Shown here: piece after piece, positions 15,746 to 23,068 of the stretch
How positions within the stretch are numbered: the stretch's first letter is position 1
How the letters are laid out: each line of letters starts with the position of its first letter
NCBI GenBank assembly: GCA_041567315.1
Contig: JBFGCA010000003.1
Coordinates: 35,122-99,121 of the forward strand
Length of the DNA stretch: 64,000 bases
Source: JBFGCA01 sp041567315
Lineage (GTDB): Bacteria > Acidobacteriota > Thermoanaerobaculia > Multivoradales > JAHEKO01
Direction: 5' to 3'
The notes under the pieces: generated by a model
Database searches by the model: none
What the model was told of the DNA's origin: nothing
The model's input: only the letters and a program-made list of their open reading frames with translations
Translations under genes and position numbers: made by a program

Positions 15746-16168
15746 CTACCCGCGCCGCGCTCTTGCGAAGACCGGGGAGATCTCGAGGCGGGGCACGCGC
15801 GCGAAGTGGCGCAGGTTGCCGGTGACCAGGGTCAGGCCGTGGCGCAGGGCGGTCGCGGCGATCTGGAGGTCGGCATCGGGCAGGAGCTCGCCGCGCTCCT
15901 CGAGGTGGGCCCGGAGGGCGCCGAACTCGCGGGCGACTCCGAGATCGTAGGGGAGCACGGTGACGGCCGGGAGCACCCGCTCCTCGATGTTCCGGAGGTG
16001 GCGATTGCGGTTCTGCGAGCGGTAGGCACCCTTGTACAGCTCGCCGAGCACCACGGCACTGGCGAACTGATGCTCCCGCGGCACGGTTTCGATCCACTCG
16101 AGGTAGCGCGCCGCGGGTCTCGGGCGCAGCAGCTCCGAGATCGCGTCGGTGTCGAAGAGGTAGGCCAA
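15746..16168 (-). CDS. VapC-family PIN-domain toxin
   Basis: Predicted Mg2+-dependent RNase toxin of a type II pair. The 140 residues keep the PIN acidic set: Asp in YLFDTDAISELL, Glu in LGELYKGAYRS, and two Asp in LPDADLQIAATAL, followed by LVTGNLRHFARV. VapC proteins of this subgroup cleave specific tRNA or rRNA sites; the target cannot be read from sequence. Its partner antitoxin is encoded just upstream (stop at 16178, toxin start at 16168), in the usual antitoxin-first order. Confidence 0.92.
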   Translation of the reverse strand: MAYLFDTDAISELLRPRPAARYLEWIETVPREHQFASAVVLGELYKGAYRSQNRNRHLRNIEERVLPAVTVLPYDLGVAREFGALRAHLEERGELLPDADLQIAATALRHGLTLVTGNLRHFARVPRLEISPVFARARRG

Positions 16169-16177
16169 GCCGGTGCC

Positions 16178-16456
16178 TCAGTCGAGCTCGGGAATCCGGC
16201 GGCCGGCCGTGCGACCGTACTCCAGGGCTTTCTCCGCCACCTCCTCCGACCCCTCCCACCCCCCGGCCAGGCTGGCCAGCCCGCCCGCGGGACCGGCGGC
16301 CCTCAGACGTTCGACCTCCTCGAACAGATCCATGGGGACCAGCGCGACGACCCGCCTGCCGTGCCGGGTCAGCACCACGGGCTCGCCGCTCTCGGCCTGG
16401 CGGACACACTCGGAGAAATGGGCCTTGGCGTCGACGATGGAGCGGCTCGTTGGCAT
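16178..16456 (-). CDS. Phd/YefM-family antitoxin
   Basis: Antitoxin and autorepressor for the downstream PIN toxin. After MPTSRS it has the Phd/YefM core: VDAKAHFSECVRQAESGEPVVLTRHGRRVVALVPMDLFEEVERL. The C-terminal 35 residues would wrap the toxin. A longer version starting at 16492 is possible but would overlap the promoter described next, so the ATG at 16456 (92 residues) is preferred. Confidence 0.9.
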   Translation of the reverse strand: MPTSRSIVDAKAHFSECVRQAESGEPVVLTRHGRRVVALVPMDLFEEVERLRAAGPAGGLASLAGGWEGSEEVAEKALEYGRTAGRRIPELD

Positions 16457-16462
16457 GAGGTC

Positions 16463-16492
16463 ATTATGATCCTTCAGACCGTTTCCATGCAA
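16463..16492 (-). promoter_or_regulatory. promoter of the Phd/VapC module
   Basis: On the minus strand TTGCAT (16492-16487), an 18-base spacer and CATAAT (16468-16463) end six bases before the ATG at 16456. This again indicates a leaderless toxin-antitoxin transcript. Confidence 0.5.
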
Positions 16493-16640
16493 GCTCGGCT
16501 ACGTTGCCCTCCTCCGAGTCCCACCGCTCGAGGTGCAGCGCGATTGCGGAACCGAGGGGTTGCGGCGTTCCTGCGGGGTCGCGCGGGAGGGCTGATACAG
16601 TCCTCTCAACATCTGCTCTCGGTAACTGGGGAGGTCGTCG

Positions 16641-17678
16641 ATGATCCCGAGATCACCGCTCATGCGGTCCTTCGCGCTGCTTCTCGTCTTCGGTTCGGCG
16701 TCGCCGTCGGAAGCGCAGGATCCGTGCACGCTGACGCCGTACGACGGAACCAACGAGAACGGTCTGGGGGCCGCGCCGGGGTTCGTCATCGAGTACTGCT
16801 CGGAGATGGACGTGCCCGAGACGTGCGTCGATCGGGGGAGCTACTTCATCAACGCGGTCCAGGTCGAGGCGACCCAGACCGGCGGCGACACGACGATGCC
16901 GTACACGGCGCAGGTGCGGCGGGCCGTCTTCGCTTCGCGGCTGGGGCCGATCCCGCCCGGGGAGATCGTCGCCGGCCCGACCCGCGACGTGGCCCAGGGC
17001 GTGCCGACGTTTCCGGCCTCGCAGACCTGGGTGACGCCGGTCTTCGACGCCGCCGGCGGCTTCTCGGTCGGTTTCGACGCCATCCAGCTCACCTCCGCCT
17101 GCGGGGTCCTCGACGGGAACCAGACCGCGAACCAGTTCTTCGGCACCGACGAGACCTCCGCCACGCCCATCAACCTGTGCTGGAAGGGCGATCCGCCCGC
17201 GCCGCCGGCGGAGGACTGCCGGGTCGGAGCCCCCAACCTCCGATCGCTGCGGGTCGGGCTGCAGGTCGCCCCGCACGGTGGGAGCGCCGACGGCGACCAG
17301 GAAGTGCCGCCGGTCAACACCACGGCCACCGGCACCGTGCGGCTGGGACCCAACACCCCCGGCGGGACCGACTTCTGGCTCGAGGTGGTCCACGACGTGT
17401 CGAGCCCCACCGGAGCCCACATCCACGACGCTCCGGCCGGCGACAACGGGCCGATCGTCGTCGACCTCGGCGACCCGACCAGCCCCATCGTCCTCGCCAG
17501 CGTGGACATGACCGGGCTCATCGACGAGCTCTTCGCCGGCACCCTGTACGTCAACGTCCACTCCGTGGTCAACCCGGGCGGCGAGATCCGCGGCCAGATC
17601 CTCAACTCCGGGGACAACATCTTCGCCGACGGCTTCGAGAGCGGCGACACCGCCTCCTGGTCGAGCAGCGTGCCCTGA
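16641..17678 (+). CDS. Secreted CHRD-domain protein with C-terminal DGFESGDT tag
   Basis: An exported 345-residue protein: a signal peptide (about residues 1-25, ending SEAQ), a Cys-containing N-terminal region with no family I recognise, and a CHRD domain from about 210 to 325. The domain is marked by GDQEVPPVNTTATGTVRL, AHIHDAPAGDNGPIVVDL and LYVNVHSVVNPGGEIRGQI. CHRD domains are immunoglobulin-like folds found in chordin and many bacterial surface proteins. The protein ends FADGFESGDTASWSSSVP, sharing its C-terminal tag with the protein at 5410. It is divergent from the Phd/VapC pair. Confidence 0.88.
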   Translation: MIPRSPLMRSFALLLVFGSASPSEAQDPCTLTPYDGTNENGLGAAPGFVIEYCSEMDVPETCVDRGSYFINAVQVEATQTGGDTTMPYTAQVRRAVFASRLGPIPPGEIVAGPTRDVAQGVPTFPASQTWVTPVFDAAGGFSVGFDAIQLTSACGVLDGNQTANQFFGTDETSATPINLCWKGDPPAPPAEDCRVGAPNLRSLRVGLQVAPHGGSADGDQEVPPVNTTATGTVRLGPNTPGGTDFWLEVVHDVSSPTGAHIHDAPAGDNGPIVVDLGDPTSPIVLASVDMTGLIDELFAGTLYVNVHSVVNPGGEIRGQILNSGDNIFADGFESGDTASWSSSVP

Positions 17679-17744
17679 CCGCCGGGCGCGGTCTTCCCCG
17701 GAGGGTCGTGGACGGGTCTTCGTAGGTGTCTTATACGCACAGAA

Positions 17745-18104
17745 GAGTATTGTGCGTTCCAGGTCGCCGCCCAACCGCTCGTGTTCCTCGACTACCTGAT
17801 CGAGGAGCCCGTCCAGGCCGTGATCGTGGGCGGGCGCGGCGTCTTGGTCAACGTCCCGCAGCCAGCTCGCTTCGCGCTCCACAAGCTCTGGACCGCGGGC
17901 CAGCGACCCCCCGCCGAGCAGGCCAAGGTCCGCAAAGACCGCCGGCAGGCGGCCGCCCTTCTCGAGGTCCTGCTGGAGGATCGACCCGGAGACGTGTCCC
18001 GGGCATGGAAGCCGCTCCGCCGCCGCTCGGCCGGACGGCTGATCCGCGAGTCCCTGGATCACCTGCCCGAGCCGTTGGCAGCAAGAATCAAGAAACTACG
18101 GTGA
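17745..18104 (+). pseudogene. 5'-truncated nucleotidyltransferase-like fragment (GSU2403-type)
   Basis: The open frame reads FQVAAQPLVFLDYLIEEPVQ, VNVPQPARFALHKLWTAGQR, then KVRKDRRQAAALLEVLLEDRPGD. This looks like the C-terminal half of proteins with a GSU2403-type nucleotidyltransferase fold. The frame stays open upstream without a convincing start or N-terminal catalytic motif, so the 5' half appears to be missing. A GTG at 17781 could start a 107-residue remnant. It lies in the gap before a toxin-antitoxin pair. Family assignment is from recollection; the truncation is inferred from the missing N-terminus. Confidence 0.55.
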
Positions 18105-18123
18105 GTGGTCCTGAGCAAGACGG

Positions 18124-18153
18124 TTGACAGGAGGCCGCGTTTTGCACCACACT
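18124..18153 (+). promoter_or_regulatory. promoter of the RHH/PIN module with palindromic operator
   Basis: A consensus TTGACA (18124-18129), an 18-base spacer and CACACT (18148-18153) precede the ATG at 18161 by seven bases. A TGCAC ... GTGCA inverted repeat (18143-18147 and 18157-18161) overlaps the -10 box and start codon and could be the autoregulatory operator. The orphan paralogue at 9344 has the same spacing but not the palindrome. Confidence 0.55.
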
Positions 18154-18160
18154 GTAGTGC

Positions 18161-18454
18161 ATGGCGAAGACGGAAGTCTACAGCTGGCGCGTGTCGCGGG
18201 ATCTCAAGCTGTCGCTCGAGGAGATGGCGAGACAGCGGCGGGTGAGCGTGGGAAAGCTCCTCGAGCAGATCACCGAGGAGTGGATCGAAGCTTCAGAGGG
18301 GCCCGAGCGGGAACTCGAGCAGGAACGGCTCCGCGCCGCCGCGGGGCCCTTCATCGGTTCGCTGAGCGGTGGCGACCCGCGCCGCGCCGAGCAGGCACGC
18401 CGCCGGATACGCGAGCGCTTGGGCCGTCGCCATGGACGCGCGCGGGCTGGCTGA
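18161..18454 (+). CDS. Ribbon-helix-helix-type antitoxin of a PIN toxin pair
   Basis: 97 residues: a short strand (VYSWRVSRDL), then helices KLSLEEMARQRRVSVGKLLEQITEEW, which suit a ribbon-helix-helix DNA-binding unit. A charged helical C-terminus (ELEQERLRAAAGPFIGSL ... RAEQARRRIRERL) probably inhibits the toxin. The PIN toxin gene starts inside its 3' end (23-base overlap), a typical arrangement for translational coupling. It is paralogous to the orphan at 9344, which lacks the toxin. Confidence 0.8.
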   Translation: MAKTEVYSWRVSRDLKLSLEEMARQRRVSVGKLLEQITEEWIEASEGPERELEQERLRAAAGPFIGSLSGGDPRRAEQARRRIRERLGRRHGRARAG

Positions 18455-18866
18455 CACGGGCGCCCTGCTAGCGCTGCTGGACCGCGACGATCGCTGGCAC
18501 GAGAGCTGCGCCGCGGCCTTTGCCGAGCTCCGCCTGCCGCTGGCCACCTCGGCCGCCGTCCTGGCCGAGCTCTTCCACCTGCTGGGCGATCACCCGGCCG
18601 ACCAGAAGGCGGCCTGGGGCTTCCTGCGCTCGGGCGCCGTCACCGTCCTGCCCATCACCGACCGCGACCTGCCGGGCCTCGAAGAGCTCATGGACCGCTA
18701 CCGCGACCGCCCGATGGACTTCGCCGACGCCACCCTGGTCCACCTCGCCCGCCGCGAGTCCCTGACCACCATTTTCACCATCGACCACGACGATTTCGAG
18801 ACCTACCGCATCGCCGGCCGCCGCCGCTTCCGCATCACCCCCTCTCGTCCCCGGCGCCACCGCTGA
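18432..18866 (+). CDS. PIN-domain toxin
   Basis: Predicted ribonuclease toxin paired with the overlapping antitoxin. From the ATG at 18432 it has 144 residues with the PIN acidic residues: Asp in LADTGALLALLDRDD, Glu in AAVLAELFHLLG, Asp in MDFADATLVHLARR, and a C-terminal TIDHDDFETYRI. The frame is open further upstream, but that sequence is antitoxin coding. It resembles the VapC group with AELFHLL in the second helix. Confidence 0.88.
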   Translation: MDARGLADTGALLALLDRDDRWHESCAAAFAELRLPLATSAAVLAELFHLLGDHPADQKAAWGFLRSGAVTVLPITDRDLPGLEELMDRYRDRPMDFADATLVHLARRESLTTIFTIDHDDFETYRIAGRRRFRITPSRPRRHR

Positions 18867-19009
18867 GCCGCGGCGCCCCAGGCCCTGCGGCCGCTTCGGC
18901 CGGAGAATCGAAGCCGACGCCCGCGGCCTGTCTCCGGCCACTGAATGGGGTTCAGTCAAGGAGGCGCGCGCGTCAAGAGCGTGGCCGCTAACCAGGGCGG
19001 GCTCGAAAG

Positions 19010-19038
19010 AAGGGCGCCTCGCTCGAGGAGGCGCCCTT
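19010..19038. terminator. bidirectional terminator hairpin
   Basis: AAGGGCGCCTC (19010-19020), a 7-base loop, GAGGCGCCCTT (19028-19038): a perfect 11-bp stem between the convergent PIN toxin gene and the secreted-protein gene ending at 19144. A short A-run on one side and T-run on the other are part of the stem, as in bidirectional terminators. Confidence 0.75.
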
Positions 19039-19143
19039 CGTTGGCTGCTTCGACCGCGATCGGCCGCCAGGCCGCTGCCTTCGATGCCGGGGAGGACCTC
19101 CGGGCGGTCGACCCGGTGGCGAGGGCACGGCGGCGCTATGGCG

Positions 19144-19611
19144 TCACGACGTGGAGGCCCAGGGCACCAGGAGGGTCAAGGGGGTGCCGCTGTTCGGGAA
19201 GGCCGCCAGCAGCGTGCCGCCGGTCGCCTGCTCGCCCGCTGCCGCCCGAATGCGCATGATGTTGTACTGCGCCGGCACGCGGTTCGAGACGCCGGAGGCG
19301 CTCCCGTATCCGGTGGAGTCGACCCTCACCGTGCCCAGCGCGACGTCTCCCCTGTACGTGCCACTGGTCCCGACCGAGAAGACATAGGTTCCGGGGGCCA
19401 TCCCGTGGACGAAGACACTCCAGGACCCGTCCGGAAAGACGCTGGCGAAGCCGGAGATCCCCTGGAACCGGGTGTGCTGGGTGGGGCCCAGCTCGCCGAT
19501 CCCGATCTCGTTGGCACCCCCGGCGAAGGCCGCCAGCGGCGCGAGGGTGAGCAGACAGATGCTCAGGACGCTCCGGCAGGTGTGTAGTGTCGCTCTGACT
19601 TGCTGCTTCAT
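19144..19611 (-). CDS. Small secreted protein of unknown function
   Basis: 155 residues starting MKQQVRATLHTCRS with a clear signal peptide (LSICLLTLAPLAAFAG). The mature part has short beta-strand motifs: SGFASVFPDGSWSVFVHGMAPGTY, VFSVGTSGTYRGDVALGTVRV and YNIMRIRAAAGEQATGGTLLAAFP. These suggest a compact beta-sandwich. The ATG at 19611 is chosen for the GAGGAGG Shine-Dalgarno six bases upstream. There is no recognised family or enzyme motif. It is monocistronic, ending in the terminator at 19010. Confidence 0.75.
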   Translation of the reverse strand: MKQQVRATLHTCRSVLSICLLTLAPLAAFAGGANEIGIGELGPTQHTRFQGISGFASVFPDGSWSVFVHGMAPGTYVFSVGTSGTYRGDVALGTVRVDSTGYGSASGVSNRVPAQYNIMRIRAAAGEQATGGTLLAAFPNSGTPLTLLVPWASTS

Positions 19612-19824
19612 GAGTTCCTCCTCGGGACCGTGTCCCAGCGTTTGGGTCTTGGGCCGTGGTGCGCACCGTGCGCTTCGAGCCCTTTTGTTCTCTGTACACG
19701 GGAAAGAGGAGAAACACGGGCCAGGTTCTGGCTCACCAACGAGCATCTACGCGCTGGCGATCAGCGGCACTGCGACCGCCGAGACGGGCGCCGGGTGGGC
19801 GGTGCCGACCCCGCGGCGCGCGCC

Positions 19825-20358
19825 CTATTCGGCGAGCTGCGACAGCACGCGCTGGACCTCGTCGGGGCCACCCTCGCGGAGCACGTCGCCCAGCGCCGCC
19901 GGCAGCTCCTTGCGCAGCGTCCCCCGGAGCCGCGCGTAGATCACCTTCTCGGGGCCCGCGCCGACCACCACCAGGTCGCCGACCGCTTCCCCTTTGGGCC
20001 GGATCAGCACCATTCCCGAACGCTGCTCGTCGTGGGCGCGGATCACCCGCTCCCAGCCGGTGACGGCGATGCGGGTCACGTCGAGCGCCGGCCCGCTCTC
20101 GGCGGGCAGCTCGTAGACCGCGACCTGGAGACTGGTCAGCCCGGCGAAGGGCAGCTCGCCGTCCTCACCGGCCAGGGCGGTCTTGATGATCAGGGTGGTG
20201 AAGCGCCCGAGGTCGAGCTCGAAGGCCTTGAGCGGATCCATCCCGCGCTGGGCCTGGATCTCCGTGCGCATCATCTCGGGGCTGAAGTTGGTGGCGCAGG
20301 AGACGGCAAGCGAGGCCAGGAGAACGGCCGCTACCCGGAGCGAGACATGTTTCCTCAT
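19825..20358 (-). CDS. DUF4252-like lipoprotein
   Basis: A 177-residue lipoprotein with lipobox LAVSC (Cys21). The mature domain contains LTSLQVAVYELPAESG, GWERVIRAHDEQRSGMVLIRPKG and VGDLVVVGAGPEKVIYARLRGTL, the layout of DUF4252 proteins, which have no known biochemical role. The acylated Cys would anchor it in the inner or outer membrane. It ends 213 bases upstream of the next minus-strand gene, so probably belongs to a separate unit. Confidence 0.78.
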   Translation of the reverse strand: MRKHVSLRVAAVLLASLAVSCATNFSPEMMRTEIQAQRGMDPLKAFELDLGRFTTLIIKTALAGEDGELPFAGLTSLQVAVYELPAESGPALDVTRIAVTGWERVIRAHDEQRSGMVLIRPKGEAVGDLVVVGAGPEKVIYARLRGTLRKELPAALGDVLREGGPDEVQRVLSQLAE

Positions 20359-20399
20359 CTGGATCTCCTCGAAAGAGCCGAGGATACCCCGTCGCCGGC

Positions 20400-20966
20400 C
20401 TAGCGGGTGAAGACCTCGGCGAGCGGGATCTCGAGACCCGGGAGGAGCGGCGTCGTGAGCCGGTCGCCGGCGGCCCGGCTCAGCTCGGCGGCGGGGTCGA
20501 AGCCGCCGCCGGGACCCCGACGCAGCACCTCGATCGTGTCGGCTTCGGGGTCGACGATCCAGTACTCGCTGACCTCGGACCCCTCGTAAAGCTTCTGCTT
20601 GACACCCCGGTCGCGACCCTCGGTGCCGGGCGAGAGGATCTCCACCACGAGGTCCGGCGCCCCGCGCAGGTTGGCCTCGGTGAGGACCGACCAGCGATCG
20701 CGGCTGAGGTAGATCAGGTCCGGCTCGACGACGTCGAAATCGGAGAAGATCACGTCGAGCGGCGACAGGAAGACCTCGCCCAGGTCGTTCTGCCGCAGGA
20801 ACTCCTTGATGAGGTAGTAGAGGTTGCCCAGCACGAGCTGGTGGCGGGGCACCGGCGACGGGGTCACGTAGTGCACCCCGTCGATGATCTCGTGCCGCTT
20901 GCCGTCGTCCGGCAGCTGCAGGAAGTCCTCGTAGGTGAGCTTCGTGCGCGTCTTGGGCGCGGCCAT
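20400..20966 (-). CDS. Uma2-family (PD-(D/E)XK-like) putative endonuclease
   Basis: 188 residues matching Uma2/DUF820 proteins: KLTYEDFLQLPDDGKRHEIIDG at the N-terminus, then VVEPDLIYLSRDR, GAPDLVVEILSPGTEGRDRGVKQKLYEGSEVSEYWIVDPE and LPGLEIPLAEVF. The E-IDG, PDL and VEILSP ... K elements form the putative metal site (Glu, Asp, Glu, Lys). Members are abundant in mobile-gene-rich genomes and their substrates are unsettled. The TGA/TAG stop lies 41 bases from the next gene start on the same strand. Confidence 0.9.
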   Translation of the reverse strand: MAAPKTRTKLTYEDFLQLPDDGKRHEIIDGVHYVTPSPVPRHQLVLGNLYYLIKEFLRQNDLGEVFLSPLDVIFSDFDVVEPDLIYLSRDRWSVLTEANLRGAPDLVVEILSPGTEGRDRGVKQKLYEGSEVSEYWIVDPEADTIEVLRRGPGGGFDPAAELSRAAGDRLTTPLLPGLEIPLAEVFTR

Positions 20967-21127
20967 GAGTCGACCCTCATTGTACTTGGGAACGGAATTC
21001 GCGCTCGGGATCTTGCGACCTTCGCGGCTTGCGCTCGCGGCGCCGGGGGCCTGGCGATCGCGGGCCCGTTGCGCGCCGGAGGCTGCGGCGGCCGGCCTGC
21101 CGGGGTACGCGAGCGGCGGCTGTCGAG

Positions 21128-22228
21128 TCAGAGGTTAGCGGTCGGGGTGAGGAGGCGTTCGAGGTGCTCGGCGATCTCGGCAGCGCCGGTGAGGGTGCGG
21201 GGGGCGGGGCGCTCGGCGGCGAGAAGAGCCGGTAGCTCGGCGAGCCAGCCGCCGTCGTCGAAGGCGGCGGGGGGGACGGTGGCGACGGGCAGGTGGCGGG
21301 CGGCGTAGGCGGTGAGGACGCGGCTTTCGGGGAAGCGGGGCCGATCGACGAAGAGCAGGGCGGTGCCGGCCTGGAGCGCTTCGGCGAGGGTGCTGTAGCC
21401 GGGCTTGCCGACCAGGACGTCGGCGGTGGCGACCAGGTCGGGGTGGTGGATCGGCGAGTGGTGGGGGAGGAGGCGGAGGTTGCCGCGGAAGGCGGGCTCG
21501 GGGGCGGCGCCGAGGAGGACGAAGACGGCGTCCGGGTAGCCGGCGAGGGGCTCCGTGCGGTCGAACTCCCAGGGAATGCCGCCCATGGTGACGACCACGA
21601 GCGGGGTGGCGGCCTCGACCTCGAGCCGCCGGCGGACCTCGGCGGGCGGCGAGCGGAAGGCCCGGGCGACCGGCCCGACCGCGACCGCGCCGGGAAGTGG
21701 CCGGCAGCAGGGGGCGGCCTGGAGGCGGAGGGTGGCGAGGTCGTAGAGCGCGCGAAGCGGCTCGATGAATCGCTCGAGCCGCGGCTCGTCGGCGACGTAG
21801 GCCCGGTAGATCCAGTCCCAGGTGAAGCTCTCGACCAGAACCGAGGGGAGGCCGGCCCGCTCGGCGGCGGCGATGCCGAGCGGGGAGACGTCGCAGAGCA
21901 CCAGCCGGCAGTCCAACTCGTGGAGACGGTCGGCGAGCGGCGCCAGCCGCGCCTCGTCGAAGGGCAGGAAGCCGTCGAGCGCTTCGACGGTGGCCGGCAG
22001 ATCCTCGTCGATGGCGCTGCGCTGCACCAGGCCGACGTCGGCGAGACAGTCGTGGAGCTCGAAGGGAGCGCCGAGCGATTCCTCGAAGAACCACCGAGGC
22101 CGACGCGTGAAGAGATGTGCCTCGAGACCGGGCCGCCGCCGGTGGAGCGCCTCGAGCGCCGCCACCGCACGGGCGGCGTGCCCGAAGCCGTGCGGCGTGA
22201 TGAAGGCGGCGACGGGGTCCCGGGGCAT
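21128..22228 (-). CDS. Glycosyltransferase-like protein (MurG/GT-B type)
   Basis: 366 residues with a GT-B pattern. The N-terminal domain starts VAAFITPHGFGHAARAVAALEAL, like the glycine-rich loop of MurG-type transferases. A linker and the C-terminal donor domain follow, with TPLVVVTMGGIP and the nucleotide-sugar signature VGKPGYSTLAEALQAGTALLFV (the GKPG..T..EA motif). It may act on a sugar nucleotide, but the acceptor is unknown. The next upstream gene ends one base before its start, making it the last gene of the pdxH operon. Confidence 0.75.
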   Translation of the reverse strand: MPRDPVAAFITPHGFGHAARAVAALEALHRRRPGLEAHLFTRRPRWFFEESLGAPFELHDCLADVGLVQRSAIDEDLPATVEALDGFLPFDEARLAPLADRLHELDCRLVLCDVSPLGIAAAERAGLPSVLVESFTWDWIYRAYVADEPRLERFIEPLRALYDLATLRLQAAPCCRPLPGAVAVGPVARAFRSPPAEVRRRLEVEAATPLVVVTMGGIPWEFDRTEPLAGYPDAVFVLLGAAPEPAFRGNLRLLPHHSPIHHPDLVATADVLVGKPGYSTLAEALQAGTALLFVDRPRFPESRVLTAYAARHLPVATVPPAAFDDGGWLAELPALLAAERPAPRTLTGAAEIAEHLERLLTPTANL

Positions 22229-23068
22229 CTAGTAAAGGAACAGCCGGCTGCCGTCGGGCAGGCGGGCGGCCGGCTGCTCGCGGTGGATGCCGATGCCGAA
22301 GACGGCCGACTCGAGTGCCCGGTAGGGCATTCGGGCCGCGCGCACCACGGCCCATGCGGCGCCTTTCTCCTGTTTCTTGCTCTCACCTGGATTTTCTGCC
22401 GGACTCTGATCGGCAGGCTCGGACAGGCCGGCCTCGCCCTCTGCCTGGACCTCCGGCCAGGCCGCCGCGACCTCGCCCCAGGCTCGCGTTCGCGCTCCGC
22501 GCCGGACGTGGATGGGATCGAAGCCGTACCAGTCGGTCGAGGGCCGGACGGTGGCGAGGCCGCGGCGGGCGGCGATCTCGGTCAGCCGGCGGTCGAGGTC
22601 GTCGGTCCAGTCGAGCACCTGGGGAAGGCCGTAGCGGCGGCCGGGGAAGAGCAGGTTGCGGAGCAGCAGGAACGGCAGCGGCCGGAGCCGGCGGAGGCTG
22701 CCCAGCGGCAGGCGAGTGAGGACGGTGGGAGCGCCGAGTGCTGCCAGCCGCTCGGCGCACTCTTCCACCCGGGCGGCCACCTGCTCGGGCGAGAGCCCGA
22801 ACATCAGGTCGTTGCCGACGTCGCTCAGCAGCCCGAGGGTCGGCGCCGGGCGATCGCCCAGCGCGTTCCACAGCCCGCAGTCGACGACCGGCGGCAGGGT
22901 GCGCGCCGCGTAGCGGCCGGGGCAGCCGTAGCCGCGGCCGTTGCCGGCCGCCACCCAGGCGTCGAAGGGGCCCCCGAAGCGCTCTCGCACCGCCGCCAGC
23001 AGCCACGGGAGACCACGGGTCAGGTTGCTGGCCCCCAGCAGCACCAGCCGCAGACGGCTCGGGGTCAC
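22229..23068 (-). CDS. SGNH-hydrolase-like protein
   Basis: 279 residues. Block I reads LLGASNLTRG, where the GDS of SGNH hydrolases is GAS: the nucleophile Ser is kept and the preceding Asp is lost. SDVGNDLMFG corresponds to the Gly/Asn blocks, and YGFDPIHVRR carries a D-x2-H catalytic pair. An esterase or acyl-hydrolase role is plausible. The GTG start at 23068 overlaps the pdxH stop by four bases (GTGA), so the two are translationally coupled; sequence upstream of this GTG belongs to pdxH. The C-terminal 60 residues are low-complexity followed by a conserved-looking tail. Confidence 0.75.
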   Translation of the reverse strand: MTPSRLRLVLLGASNLTRGLPWLLAAVRERFGGPFDAWVAAGNGRGYGCPGRYAARTLPPVVDCGLWNALGDRPAPTLGLLSDVGNDLMFGLSPEQVAARVEECAERLAALGAPTVLTRLPLGSLRRLRPLPFLLLRNLLFPGRRYGLPQVLDWTDDLDRRLTEIAARRGLATVRPSTDWYGFDPIHVRRGARTRAWGEVAAAWPEVQAEGEAGLSEPADQSPAENPGESKKQEKGAAWAVVRAARMPYRALESAVFGIGIHREQPAARLPDGSRLFLY

